Shown: positions 18,474 to 28,508 of the stretch, piece by piece
Position numbering within the stretch: position 1 is the stretch's first letter
Layout of the letters: every line of letters begins with the position of its first letter
Assembly (NCBI RefSeq): GCF_026041215.1
Contig: NZ_JAPEIQ010000026.1
Coordinates: 248,001 to 312,000, forward strand
Reading direction: 5' to 3'
Length of the DNA: 64,000 nt
Origin: Hoyosella sp. YIM 151337
GTDB taxonomy: Bacteria; Actinomycetota; Actinomycetes; Mycobacteriales; Mycobacteriaceae
Notes under the pieces: model-generated
Told to the model about the DNA's origin: nothing
The model's database searches: none
Seen by the model: the letters and a program-made list of their open reading frames with translations, nothing else
Position numbers and translations under genes: made by a program

Positions 18474-21400
18474 ATGCTGTATCTCCATCGCGCGGAGTCC
18501 ACAGCGCAACTCGCTGAAGAACTAGCGAGGGTGCTGTCGCGGCCGCTCGCTGATCCCTTCATGCCCGAGGTCATCGCGGTCCCGGCCAAAGGTGTAGAGC
18601 GCTGGCTTTGTCAGCGTTTGTCGAGCGTGCTCGGTGCTCATACGCCCGCCGCGACTGATGGGATCGCAGCAAACATCGCATTTCCCTCACCGGCGAGGCT
18701 TGTATCGGACACCATCCAAGCCGTGGAGCCGACTACCGACGGCACCGACCCCTGGGATGCTGAGAGCGTCGTGTGGAAATTGCTTGACGTTCTCGACGCC
18801 TCGCTAGACGAGCCCTGGTGCCGAGTTCTTGCCCGGCATTTCGGCTACCGCCCCGGAGCGCCGCCCGACTTCCGGGTGGGCCGGCGCTACGCCACCGCCG
18901 CACACCTCACCCAGCTTTTTCGCCACTACAGCGCGGAACGGCCAGGACTGCTCGCCGATTGGCTAGCCGGCAGAAACAGCGACGGCGCGGGAGGCCGGCT
19001 CGACCCTGATCTCACCTGGCAGCCACACCTCTGGCGCGCGTTGCGCAGCCAGGTCGGACACCCCAGTCTCGCTGAGAGACTGGACTCGATGTGCGAAGTC
19101 CTACGCGGCGATCCTGGGACCGTGCCACTCCCCGAACGTGTCTCGCTATTCGGGCCCACTCGCCTCACGACCGAACAACTCCAGGTGATCAGCGCCGTGG
19201 CAGCGCACCGCGAGGTGCACATCTGGGTTCCGCATCCAAGCCCGGCCATGTGGTCGCGGCTCGAAAACTGTTCCGTCCCGGGCCGCCGGTCCAGCGACAC
19301 CACAGTCCGTCAGGTCAGCAACCCGCTGCTCGCCAGCCTTTCCCGAGATATCCGAGAATTCCAGCTCCGCGTCGCCCCGCTCTGCGACGAGGTGCACCAC
19401 CACGAAACCCACACGGAATCACGATCGCTGCTGGACCATCTCAAATCCACTATCCGGCACGATCAGCCGCCGCAGCCGGGCGTTCGGAGGGACGCATCAA
19501 TACAAGTTCACTCGTGTCATGGGATTTCACGGCAAGTGGAGGCGCTGCGCGAGAGTTTGCTGCACCTCTTCAGCGAGATTCCCGATCTAGAACCGCGGGA
19601 TGTCCTCGTCATGTGCCCGGATATCGAGACGGTGGCGCCGCATATTCGCGCGGCATTCGGTCAGGACATCGCGACCCATCCAGGTCAGCAGCTGCGGGTG
19701 CGCCTCGCTGACCGAAACTTGCGCCAGACAAACCCGCTGCTCAGCGTCGTATCATCGCTGTTGATGCTCGCTGGAGGACGCGTCACCGCGTCCGAACTCC
19801 TCGATTTCGCCGCAGCCGGGCCGGTACGTCGTGCGTTCCGGTTTAGTGACGACGACGTCGAACGTCTGCGTGAGTGGACAGCAACGTCCGGTGCGCGCTG
19901 GGGGCTCGGTGAACTGCAGCGAGCGCGCTTCCGTCTCCGCGGATTCCCGCAGAACACATTCGAAACAGGCCTTGATCGCATCTTGCTTGGAGTGGCGGCC
20001 GACGAGTCTGATTCAACGTGGATCGACAAAGCACTCCCCCTCGACGACATCGGCAGCGGCGATATCGACCTCGCCGGGCGCTTCGCCGAGTTCATCGAGC
20101 GGCTCGAGTCCGTGCTTGGCGGGTTGCAGGGGGCGCGTCCCGCCCGCGAGTGGTCGCAGCAGCTCGTCGACGCGCTGGACCTGCTCACCGACGTCGCACC
20201 CGCAGATGCCTGGCAGGCTGGCGAGGCGCACGCCGCACTCGGTGACGCCACACGGTTCAGCGGCGACGTGACTGTGCGTCTATCCGACGTCCGCGCCCTG
20301 CTCGACAGAGTGCTGGCGGGCCGGCCGACGCGCGCGAACTTTCGCACTGGAGAACTCACCGTGTGCACGATGGTTCCCATGCGGTCGGTGCCCCATCGTG
20401 TCATCGTGCTCCTCGGCCTCGACGACGACAGATTCCCGCGCGGTACGACTACGAACGGCGACGATGTCCTCAACCGCGACCCGTGCATCGGGGAACGTGA
20501 CCCGCGCAGCGAGGACCGGCAGCTGCTGCTCGACGCGATCATGGCCGCACAGGACCGGCTGTTGCTGTTCTACACGGGTTGCGACCCTGTCACCGGCACT
20601 CGCCGGCCGCCTGCGGTGCCGCTCGGGGAACTAATCGATGCGCTCACAGCCATGACTGGGGGTTCGCCGATCGTCACCCATCCCCTGCAGCCGTTCGACG
20701 CACGCAACTTCGATCCTGCGGATCCCCGCAGTTTCGATGTACACGCGCTTGCCGGAGCGCAGGCCAACCAACAGCCACCAGTCCCGCTGCCACCGTTCCT
20801 TGCAGCGCCGCTGCCCGTGCGCCCCTCGGATATTGACCTCGCTGAACTGGTCGCTTTCTTCACTCACCCCGTGCAAGGTTTCCTCCGTCAGCGGCTTGGC
20901 GTCGTTTTGCCGGCCGACGATGAAGAAATCGAGGATACCTTCAGCGCGCAGATCGACGGGCTCACAAAGTGGGACATCGGCGACCGAATGCTTCAAGCCG
21001 TGCTTTCTGGCCGCACCATCGGAGATTTCCGCGCCGCGGAAATGCGGCGCGGCACACTCCCCCCGTTCACTCTAGGGATGCAGATCCTCGACGACATCAG
21101 CGAAACAGTTGACATCCTCGCGACGACCTCCCGAGCCCTCCATCAGGGGCCGTCCGCGACCTTTGACATAGCAGCTGACCTCGGTGATGGGCGCAGAGTA
21201 GTCGGCACCGTCAGCGGTATCCACGGCGAGACGATTGCGCGAACCCTATACTCCCGGCTCAGCCCAAAGCACCGTTTGCAGGCGTGGCTGCAACTCGTCG
21301 CCTTAGCAAGTAGCGTGCCCGGGCAGTGGCGCGCCGTCACCACAGGACGCGGCCAGCGGCACCGGCCAGCGTGGCGCTCGGTACTCGTGGCCCCGGAAAA

Positions 21401-21749
21401 CCCCATCGAAATCCTCCGTCATGCCGCGGACCTTCGCGACCGTGGTCTCGCAGAGCCGTTGCCCTTCGCCGCGACCGCCTCCGCTGACTACGCCACACGC
21501 AGGCATTCCGGCAGCACAGTCAAGGATGCGATGGAAGGCGCGAGCTCGACATTCAACGACAAGTACGGAGATTGTACCGACGAGCACTATGCGTTTGTGT
21601 TCGGAAATGACGCGCCGTTCGAACAGATGACGGCGCTGCTCCCGCGAGTGGACGAGACCACGTGGTATCCGGAGCCCACCCGCTTCGGAGTGCTGGCCTG
21701 CAGGGCATGGACACCACTGCTCGACCATGAGTCGCTAGGGGAACCGTGA
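18474..21749 (+). CDS. recC: Exodeoxyribonuclease V subunit gamma (RecC)
   Basis: 1091 residues, the usual RecC size. Recognised by the opening MLYLHRAESTAQLAEELA, by VPAKGVERWLCQRLS, and by the middle region MVPMRSVPHRVIVLLGLDDDRFPR. RecC is a helicase-like subunit without working ATPase motifs that splits the strands and reads Chi in RecBCD. GGAAGGAG precedes the ATG. It is the first gene of recC-recB-recD, the order also found in mycobacteria. Its stop overlaps the recB start (GTGA). Confidence 0.93.
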   Translation: MLYLHRAESTAQLAEELARVLSRPLADPFMPEVIAVPAKGVERWLCQRLSSVLGAHTPAATDGIAANIAFPSPARLVSDTIQAVEPTTDGTDPWDAESVVWKLLDVLDASLDEPWCRVLARHFGYRPGAPPDFRVGRRYATAAHLTQLFRHYSAERPGLLADWLAGRNSDGAGGRLDPDLTWQPHLWRALRSQVGHPSLAERLDSMCEVLRGDPGTVPLPERVSLFGPTRLTTEQLQVISAVAAHREVHIWVPHPSPAMWSRLENCSVPGRRSSDTTVRQVSNPLLASLSRDIREFQLRVAPLCDEVHHHETHTESRSLLDHLKSTIRHDQPPQPGVRRDASIQVHSCHGISRQVEALRESLLHLFSEIPDLEPRDVLVMCPDIETVAPHIRAAFGQDIATHPGQQLRVRLADRNLRQTNPLLSVVSSLLMLAGGRVTASELLDFAAAGPVRRAFRFSDDDVERLREWTATSGARWGLGELQRARFRLRGFPQNTFETGLDRILLGVAADESDSTWIDKALPLDDIGSGDIDLAGRFAEFIERLESVLGGLQGARPAREWSQQLVDALDLLTDVAPADAWQAGEAHAALGDATRFSGDVTVRLSDVRALLDRVLAGRPTRANFRTGELTVCTMVPMRSVPHRVIVLLGLDDDRFPRGTTTNGDDVLNRDPCIGERDPRSEDRQLLLDAIMAAQDRLLLFYTGCDPVTGTRRPPAVPLGELIDALTAMTGGSPIVTHPLQPFDARNFDPADPRSFDVHALAGAQANQQPPVPLPPFLAAPLPVRPSDIDLAELVAFFTHPVQGFLRQRLGVVLPADDEEIEDTFSAQIDGLTKWDIGDRMLQAVLSGRTIGDFRAAEMRRGTLPPFTLGMQILDDISETVDILATTSRALHQGPSATFDIAADLGDGRRVVGTVSGIHGETIARTLYSRLSPKHRLQAWLQLVALASSVPGQWRAVTTGRGQRHRPAWRSVLVAPENPIEILRHAADLRDRGLAEPLPFAATASADYATRRHSGSTVKDAMEGASSTFNDKYGDCTDEHYAFVFGNDAPFEQMTALLPRVDETTWYPEPTRFGVLACRAWTPLLDHESLGEP

Positions 21750-24700
21750 ACTTCAACCTCACCGGCCCGCTCCCAGAGGGAACCACCGTCCTCGAAGCCA
21801 GTGCTGGCACGGGCAAGACATACGCGATCGTCGGGCTGGCCACCCGTTACGTCGCCGAGGGTTACGCCGAGCTTTCACAGCTGCTTCTTGTGACATTCAG
21901 CCGTGCCGCCACTCAAGAGCTTCGCGAACGGACACGTGAACGCCTTGCCTACACAGCCGCCGCCCTGGCTGACGTCAGCACGGCGATACGACACCGTGAC
22001 CCGCTCGTCCGGTATCTGGCAGCTAGCGGCCCCGAAGAAACCACGCTCCGACACGACCGCCTCGTACACGCCCTGTCAGACTTCGACGCAGCAACAATCG
22101 CAACCACCCACGGGTTTTGCCAGCGCATGCTCGACAGTCTCGGGCTCGCTGGCGAACATGAGCCACACGCCGCATTTACCGAGTCCATCGATGATCTCGC
22201 GGCTGAGGCGATCGACGACCTGTATTTGCGGCGATACGCCGGTACCGCCGCCCCCGCTATCTCCCCCGCGAACGCGCGTGGTGCCGCACTCGCCGCGATC
22301 CAGGACCGGCAGGCGGAACTCGCACCCCGCAACGCCGCCGAAGACAGCGAATCCTGGCACCTCGTCACATTCGCGGAAGCTGTTCGGACCGAGGTTGAGC
22401 GCCGCAAACGCATGGCTGGCCTGCGCACGTACGACGACCTGCTGGTGCTGTTGCGCGACATCCTGGCCGACGAGACACAGGGCGAAACCGCATGCGCCCG
22501 AATCCGGCGGCAGTACCGAGTCGCACTCATCGACGAGTTTCAGGACACCGATCCTGTGCAGTGGGAGATCCTTTCGCGCGTTTTTCACGGGCACACCACT
22601 CTCGTGCTCGTCGGCGACCCAAAACAGGCGATCTACGCGTTTCGCGGGGCGGAGGTCCTCAGCTATCTCGACGCGGCCCGGCAAGCGGAAAGCTATCAGC
22701 AGCTCGGCACGAACTGGCGCAGCGATGCAGGTCTTGTCGATGCGCTCCAGCATCTCTACGGGGGCGCCGCGCTGGGACACGCGGACATCACCGTGAGCCC
22801 CGTGGCAGCGCACCACACCGTGCCGCGCCTGGCTGGGACGGTGCCGCTGCGCCTGCGTTACCTGGGCAGGACCGGACATGGACCGCTTAACAAATCCGGC
22901 TTCCCCAGTGTAGGGCGTCTGCGCAGCCATATCGCGCGCGACCTCGCAGTCAACATTGCGAGCCTGCTGCGCAGCGAGCGCACGGTGACCATCGATGGCG
23001 CAGACCGCCCGGTCGCGCCCAGCGACATTGCAATTCTCGTGCGGAAATGGACGACGATCCCGGCAATACGTGCCGAACTGGACCGCCTCGGTGTGCCTTC
23101 GGTTCTCGCGGGCGGTGCCAGCGTGTTCACCACCCCGAGCGCCCGCCATTGGCTGTGGCTGCTGCATGCACTGGAACAGCCACACCGGCCGGGTCGCGTC
23201 CGTCTCGCCGCGCTCACTCCGCTGCTGGGATACCGGCCGAACGAACTCGATGATGACGAGATGGCGGCGCTCAGCGGAAATCTGCGTTCGTGGGCTGAAC
23301 TGTTCGCCACCGCTGGATTCGCCGCGGCGGCTGAACGCATCGCCGTCCACACCGAACTCGACGCACGGCTCCTGCGGCACGAATCCGGCGAGCGTGAACT
23401 CACCGACCTTCGGCATCTCGCCCAGCTCCTCAATGCGGCAGCATTGGAGAACGCGTTCGGTATCACCGCCCTCGTACGCTGGCTCGCCCGGCGCATACAG
23501 GAGCCGAACACGGTGGGCAGTTCTGACCGGAGTCAGCGACTTGACAGTGAAGCAGCGGCCGTACAGATAGCGACAATCCATAGCAGCAAAGGACTGCAGT
23601 TCCCAGTCGTGTACGTTCCACACGCCTGGGATGGTGCGAAAGACCGCTTTCCCGCATCGTTGTTGCTGCATGACGACCACGGCACCCGCATTCTGGACAT
23701 CGGTCGCAGCAGCGGCCCCGATTACTACCGGCACCGTACCCTCTCTCACCGTGAAGACGCCGGTGAGGAGTTGCGCCTGCTGTACGTTGCGCTGACGCGG
23801 GCGCAATGCCATGTGGTCGTGTGGTGGGCTCCCGGATTTGGAACGGATGCCTCTCCGCTCCAGCGCTTGCTGATGGGACGTGCGGCTGGCCAGCCTGGCG
23901 CGGCGGCGGAACCAGCGCTGCCGGCGAAAGTAGCGGATGACAACCGGGTCGCAGAGTATCTCCACCAGTGGGCCGCGCAGATGCCGGACCTCATCTCCGT
24001 CGAGCCTGCCGCACTCGACAGCGAAACAGCTCTCGTCTGGGAGAGGCCAGAGGAACCCGTGGAGGAACTCGCGGCGGCGCGCTTTCACCGTTCGCTGGAC
24101 GCACGCTGGCGCAGAACGTCGTACTCGGCCCTCATCGCTGCCGGACACAACACTGCAGGGGTGAGCAGTGAACCGGAAGAGCCCACGATCACCGACGAAC
24201 CGGACGCGGAAGCATTCCACACGACGAGCGCAAGCGGAGCGCCTTCGCTGATGAATGAGCTTCCCGCGGGCGCGGTCTTCGGCACACTCGTGCACGAAAT
24301 TCTCGAAACCGTGGACACGTCAGGGGACCTCGCCACGGAGTTGCGCCAACAGTGCGCGGAAGCTATTGCACGGCGCCACTCAGACGCCGATGCGGAGGTC
24401 CTCGCATCCGCGCTGCACGCCGTCATGACCACACCAATCGGCGGGCACGGCACTCTGGGGGACATCGCGCCCGGAGATCGGCTACCGGAGCTGGATTTCG
24501 AGTTTCCCCTCGCCGGTGGTGACTCGCCAGTCTCGAGTCTTGTCACCGTTTCTGACATCGCACGCCTGCTGGCGAAACACGTGCCCGCCGACGACCCGCT
24601 GGCGTCATACCACCGCCGCCTCGTGACGGTGCAGCCGCCGCCGCTGCGCGGGTATCTGACGGGGAGTATCGACGCGGTGTTGCGCGTGCCCGGCCCCCGA

Positions 24701-25033
24701 TATCTCGTCGTTGACTACAAAACGAATCGGCTCGCGCGCGGTGACCTGACCGTCGGGCATTACTCTCCCGGCGCGATGGCGGACGAGATGATGCACGCCC
24801 ATTACCCCTTACAAGCACTGCTTTACTGTGTAGCGCTGCACCGGTATCTGCGCTGGCGGCAACCCGGCTACGCACCGGAGAGACACCTTGCCGGCGTGCA
24901 GTACCACTTCGTGCGCGGAATGATTGGACCGAGTACGCCTGAAGGTCATGGTGTGTTCGAGTGGCACCCACCGGCAGCGCTGATCAGCGAGCTTTCCGAC
25001 CTCCTCGCCGCACGAGACGGGACCCAGCCATGA
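21746..25033 (+). CDS. recB: Exodeoxyribonuclease V subunit beta (RecB)
   Basis: 1095 residues. UvrD-type helicase: Walker A ASAGTGKT at 18-25, Walker B DEFQDTDPVQWE, VGDPKQAIYAFRGAE, and motif V/VI IHSSKGLQFPVVY and LRLLYVALTRAQCHVV. The C-terminal nuclease is intact: GTLVHEILE, LDFEF, VVDYKTN with Asp990-Lys992, and LQALLYCVAL. It degrades and resects double-strand ends as the 3'-5' motor of RecBCD. Starts with GTG overlapping the recC stop by 4 bp. Confidence 0.95.
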   Translation: MNFNLTGPLPEGTTVLEASAGTGKTYAIVGLATRYVAEGYAELSQLLLVTFSRAATQELRERTRERLAYTAAALADVSTAIRHRDPLVRYLAASGPEETTLRHDRLVHALSDFDAATIATTHGFCQRMLDSLGLAGEHEPHAAFTESIDDLAAEAIDDLYLRRYAGTAAPAISPANARGAALAAIQDRQAELAPRNAAEDSESWHLVTFAEAVRTEVERRKRMAGLRTYDDLLVLLRDILADETQGETACARIRRQYRVALIDEFQDTDPVQWEILSRVFHGHTTLVLVGDPKQAIYAFRGAEVLSYLDAARQAESYQQLGTNWRSDAGLVDALQHLYGGAALGHADITVSPVAAHHTVPRLAGTVPLRLRYLGRTGHGPLNKSGFPSVGRLRSHIARDLAVNIASLLRSERTVTIDGADRPVAPSDIAILVRKWTTIPAIRAELDRLGVPSVLAGGASVFTTPSARHWLWLLHALEQPHRPGRVRLAALTPLLGYRPNELDDDEMAALSGNLRSWAELFATAGFAAAAERIAVHTELDARLLRHESGERELTDLRHLAQLLNAAALENAFGITALVRWLARRIQEPNTVGSSDRSQRLDSEAAAVQIATIHSSKGLQFPVVYVPHAWDGAKDRFPASLLLHDDHGTRILDIGRSSGPDYYRHRTLSHREDAGEELRLLYVALTRAQCHVVVWWAPGFGTDASPLQRLLMGRAAGQPGAAAEPALPAKVADDNRVAEYLHQWAAQMPDLISVEPAALDSETALVWERPEEPVEELAAARFHRSLDARWRRTSYSALIAAGHNTAGVSSEPEEPTITDEPDAEAFHTTSASGAPSLMNELPAGAVFGTLVHEILETVDTSGDLATELRQQCAEAIARRHSDADAEVLASALHAVMTTPIGGHGTLGDIAPGDRLPELDFEFPLAGGDSPVSSLVTVSDIARLLAKHVPADDPLASYHRRLVTVQPPPLRGYLTGSIDAVLRVPGPRYLVVDYKTNRLARGDLTVGHYSPGAMADEMMHAHYPLQALLYCVALHRYLRWRQPGYAPERHLAGVQYHFVRGMIGPSTPEGHGVFEWHPPAALISELSDLLAARDGTQP

Positions 25034-26883
25034 CAGTCCAATCGGTGCTCAGGGCCAGCGGAATCCTTCGGGAGTTCAGCGAAGCAGGTGTCCTCGCACC
25101 CGCTGACGTGCACGTGGCGGTGCGTCTGCAGAAACTTGCTGGTCAACAACCCGACAGTGTTCTCCTCGCTACCGCGCTCGCGACCCGGGCAGTCCGGCTC
25201 GGATCGGTATGCGTCGACCTGCACCGACTGGCGGAAGTGACGGTGGAATCCGGCACCGACCTCGACGCCCTCCCCTGGCCCAGTGCAGAGACCGTCGTCG
25301 CGGATTTGCGCCGAAGCACTCTCGTCACCGGCGGTGAATTTCCGCTTCGTCCGCTGCGCCTCGTCGACACCACCGAGGGCGAACTGCTATACCTCGACAG
25401 GTACTACCGGCAGGAACAGTCGATCCGCCGGATACTCGATGACCGCGCACAAAGCGCGCCCAGTGTCGACGACGGCCAAATCCGCGCCGCGCTCGACCGT
25501 CTGTTCCACGACTCGGAGGGTCACCCTGCCCCGCCGCCGGATCGGCAGCGCGTCGCCGCAGCACTGGCCGCCACCCAGTGGACCACCCTGATAGCAGGCG
25601 GGCCAGGTACGGGGAAGACGCATACCGTGGCGAGGATCCTTGCCCTCCTATACACCATGCATGGTGCAGGCCTGCGGGCTGGTCTTGCCGCCCCTACCGG
25701 CAAGGCTGCCGCGCGGCTCGAAGAGTCGATCAATGAGCAATCGGCCAATTTGGCGCTGCCACCGGGATTGTCGGCGATGACTCTGCACCGGCTCCTTGGC
25801 TGGCGGCCGGGCAGCCGTAATCGGTTCCGGCATGACGCGCACAACCGGCTGCCCTACGACGTGATTGTGCTCGACGAGACGTCCATGGTGTCGCTGACGA
25901 TGATGTGCCGGTTACTTGAAGCGGTCCGTCCAGATGCACGTCTCGTCCTGGTCGGCGACCCTGACCAGCTCACATCTGTCGAGGCGGGCGCTGTGCTCGC
26001 CGACTTGGTCGCGCGGCCTGAGACAGCGCCGACGACGCCGAGCCCTGTGCTAAATCGCGTCATCGAGAGAGATATCAATGCGCGAGATGACCCCAGCGAA
26101 TCCCGGCTGAGCGAATTCGAGGAGCGGCGCCTGCACCGCGGTGTGATCCGGCTCAGCCGCGGGCGGCGATTCGGCGGTAACATCGCCCGGCTAGCCAGCG
26201 CGGTCCGGGATGGCCAGGCCGATGATGCACTCGGCATTCTGCACAGCAACTGCGACGACGTCTCGTTGTGCTTGCCCGATGACCTCGACGCTCTGCGCGC
26301 GGACACGGTTGATGCCGCGCGCGCCGTCACTGACTGCGCACGCGCTGGCGATATCGGTGGTGCGCTTGCGCAATTGGAGGGTCATCGGCTGCTTTGCGCG
26401 CATCGTGACGGTCCGTTCGGAGTGCAGCTTTGGGCGCAGCAGGCCATGGACTGGGTGAGCGAGGCGTCCGGGGAGCGCATCGACCCGTACCACTGGTACC
26501 CGGGTCAGCCTCTACTCGTCACAGAGAACGATCACGATGCGAAGGTGTACAACGGCGATACCGGGGTTGTTGTGGCACGCGGCAGCGCCCTGGTGGCGGC
26601 CTTTCAGCGTGGCGCTGAGCCATTGCTGCTGCACCCCAACCAGCTCGCCTCCGTTCAGACTGTGTACGCGATGACAATTCACCGCAGCCAGGGCAGTCAG
26701 TACGACACCGTGAGCGTCCTTCTGCCGGAAAGTGATTCGCTACTACTGACTCGTGAACTGCTGTACACAGCGATCACGCGTGCCCGGCGGCACGTCCGCA
26801 TCGTCGGCACGGAAGACTCGGTGTGTGCCGGGATTGCGAGACAGGTGCAGCGGGCAAGTGGGCTGCGCCGCGTGTTCACGTGA
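25030..26883 (+). CDS. recD: Exodeoxyribonuclease V subunit alpha (RecD)
   Basis: 617 residues. SF1B helicase with Walker A GGPGTGKT at about 190-197, VIVLDETSMVS, LVGDPDQLTSVEAGAVL, and the C-terminal TIHRSQGSQYDTV and LLYTAITRARRHV. It is the 5'-3' motor of RecBCD. The ATG at 25030 overlaps the recB stop (ATGA); an upstream in-frame ATG at 24961 would run deep into recB. The last codons overlap the convergent transporter gene by 8 bp. Confidence 0.94.
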   Translation: MTVQSVLRASGILREFSEAGVLAPADVHVAVRLQKLAGQQPDSVLLATALATRAVRLGSVCVDLHRLAEVTVESGTDLDALPWPSAETVVADLRRSTLVTGGEFPLRPLRLVDTTEGELLYLDRYYRQEQSIRRILDDRAQSAPSVDDGQIRAALDRLFHDSEGHPAPPPDRQRVAAALAATQWTTLIAGGPGTGKTHTVARILALLYTMHGAGLRAGLAAPTGKAAARLEESINEQSANLALPPGLSAMTLHRLLGWRPGSRNRFRHDAHNRLPYDVIVLDETSMVSLTMMCRLLEAVRPDARLVLVGDPDQLTSVEAGAVLADLVARPETAPTTPSPVLNRVIERDINARDDPSESRLSEFEERRLHRGVIRLSRGRRFGGNIARLASAVRDGQADDALGILHSNCDDVSLCLPDDLDALRADTVDAARAVTDCARAGDIGGALAQLEGHRLLCAHRDGPFGVQLWAQQAMDWVSEASGERIDPYHWYPGQPLLVTENDHDAKVYNGDTGVVVARGSALVAAFQRGAEPLLLHPNQLASVQTVYAMTIHRSQGSQYDTVSVLLPESDSLLLTRELLYTAITRARRHVRIVGTEDSVCAGIARQVQRASGLRRVFT

Positions 26884-27868
26884 TGAGAGCCGCCGCCGTC
26901 AAAAAATAGATCAGGACAGACAGAACGTCTTGCACCACGGTCGAAAGGGGTCCGGAACCGTACGCGGGGTCAGCGCCAAATTTGCTGAAAACTACGGGCA
27001 GAATCATGGCAACCAGCGTCGCGATGGAACTCGCGGCGAGAATCGCGACTCCGACGGCCAGCGCGAGATCCGCATGGCCCCAGCCCCACCAGATCAGGGG
27101 CAGCGCGAGAGCCGCGAGGAGCAGTCCAAGTGCTATCCCCGTCACGGCTTCGCGCCCGGCTACACGCGCAATGCTGACACCCACAGAGAGCCCGCGGATC
27201 ATCAAAGCCTCCGTTTGCGTACCGACCGCGTCCGCGATGTACACCACTCCTGGCACGAATAGCGCGATCAAGACCTGGCGTTCCAGTTGTTGCTCGAACT
27301 GGCCCACGATCAGTGCCGAGACCATCGCTCCTGCTAAGCCGACGATCAGCCACGGCACTCGGTGCCAAAGCCGCCGCATGACTGGTTCGGATAACGCGTG
27401 GCGCGCGGAACGGGTGGACGCGAGATAACCGGCCAGCCGTGCCACGTCTTCGTCGTGTTCCTCCAACAGCACGCCAATGAGACGCTGCGGCGGAATCAGT
27501 CCCACGAAGTTGCCGGCTTCGCTGACAACAGCGAGCCCCGGCTCGCCATGCTGCACCGCGGTCCAAGCCGCATGTTCCTGATCGGCTCCGGGACTGATTG
27601 TGGGCGGGTCCGGATCCATCACGCTGCTGATCTCCGCCTGCGGATGCGCAGCGAGCAACCGCTCGAGGGTTACCAGCCCCGTTAGCCGCGGCCCGTCGCA
27701 GACGGCGATGACGTCCGCGCAGTCGAAGCTTCTTCCGGGAAGCGTCCCCAGCACGTCCGCTACCTGGTCGCCTGGCCGGGCGATCGGCACCCGCGATGAT
27801 GCATGCTGAGCCGCCGTCCCAAGTGCATTGCCCGAAAGCCGCGCGTTATCTGCCACCCCGCCGCCCAC
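26876..27868 (-). CDS. Short MgtE-type divalent cation transporter
   Basis: About 330 residues: two CBS repeats (residues about 30-150; DVIAVCDGPRLTGLVTL, GLAVVSEAGNFVGLI) and then five membrane helices ending with FSKFGADPAYGSGPLSTVVQD, the MgtE pore signature. Full MgtE is about 450 residues and has an N-terminal superhelical domain that is missing here, so the Mg2+-sensing gate must be reduced or different. The start is uncertain: GTG at 27868 or at 27856, the latter 11 nt behind AGAAGG. Overlaps the recD end. Substrate is probably Mg2+ (inference). Confidence 0.85.
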   Translation of the reverse strand: MGGGVADNARLSGNALGTAAQHASSRVPIARPGDQVADVLGTLPGRSFDCADVIAVCDGPRLTGLVTLERLLAAHPQAEISSVMDPDPPTISPGADQEHAAWTAVQHGEPGLAVVSEAGNFVGLIPPQRLIGVLLEEHDEDVARLAGYLASTRSARHALSEPVMRRLWHRVPWLIVGLAGAMVSALIVGQFEQQLERQVLIALFVPGVVYIADAVGTQTEALMIRGLSVGVSIARVAGREAVTGIALGLLLAALALPLIWWGWGHADLALAVGVAILAASSIATLVAMILPVVFSKFGADPAYGSGPLSTVVQDVLSVLIYFLTAAALIT

Positions 27869-27952
27869 CTTCTCGCACGAGCCGTTCTTGAATTACCGGC
27901 TCCGTCATAGAATTCAACACCTGTCAGCACACTCCCGGCAGAAGAAGGGACC

Positions 27953-28483
27953 TTGTTGAGCAAAGCCCGCCTGTATTTCATCCGCGCGATCAATGTCGGA
28001 GGTGCGAGCCTGCCGATGGCCGAGCTGCGTTCCATCGCAGTGACCCTTGGCGCAACCGGCGTGCAAACGTACATAGCGTCAGGCAATCTGCTGTGTGTAC
28101 CGCCAGATGACGCGGATGCGTTCGAGCGACAACTCGAGCGCGCCATCAAGGATCAGTTCGGGTTCTTCCGTGAGGTGATCTCGCGGTCACGGCCGGAAGT
28201 TCAAGCAGCCCTCGCGGCCTACCCGTTCAACGTCCTCAACCCGAAATTCTCGTACATCACGTTCCTCCAATCGCAGCCCACTCCGGATGCGGTCGCACGA
28301 GCGCGCACGTTCGACACCGGCGCCGACCAGTGGGAGGTGATCGGCCGCGAGATGCACATCAGGTACGAAGACGGGGCGGGAAGACCGCAGATGAAAGACG
28401 CGTCCATCATGCGCGCCCTTGCAGTCGCGGGAACGGCACGCAATCTCAATACAGTGCGGAAACTGCTCAGCATCAGCGAATAA
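27953..28483 (+). CDS. DUF1697 family protein
   Basis: 176 residues. Matches the DUF1697 pattern: FIRAINVGGAS near the start, LGATGVQTYIASGNLL, and the C-terminal RNLNTVRKLL. The family is small, cytosolic and of unknown function. TTG start (27953 or 27956) behind GAAGAAGGGA; no ATG is available near the site. The next gene starts 25 bp later with its own promoter. Confidence 0.88.
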   Translation: MLSKARLYFIRAINVGGASLPMAELRSIAVTLGATGVQTYIASGNLLCVPPDDADAFERQLERAIKDQFGFFREVISRSRPEVQAALAAYPFNVLNPKFSYITFLQSQPTPDAVARARTFDTGADQWEVIGREMHIRYEDGAGRPQMKDASIMRALAVAGTARNLNTVRKLLSISE

Positions 28484-28496
28484 GAACGCACAACGA

Positions 28497-28502
28497 TAAC
28501 CT
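28497..28502 (+). promoter_or_regulatory. -10 box TAACCT for leaderless LLM gene
   Basis: TAACCT, then exactly 6 nt, then the ATG at 28509; no Shine-Dalgarno between. A leaderless transcript is likely. Confidence 0.6.
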
Positions 28503-28508
28503 GTTCTA

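Noticed and set aside
22076..24295. 739-codon open frame on the minus strand inside recB
   Set aside because: It is fully antisense to an intact RecB with all motifs; such long shadows arise from high G+C codon use. No domain is recognisable.
26940..27868. Frameshift or truncation of a full-length mgtE
   Set aside because: There is no remnant of the N domain in other frames upstream; the neighbouring gene begins 85 bp away. It looks like a natural short form.
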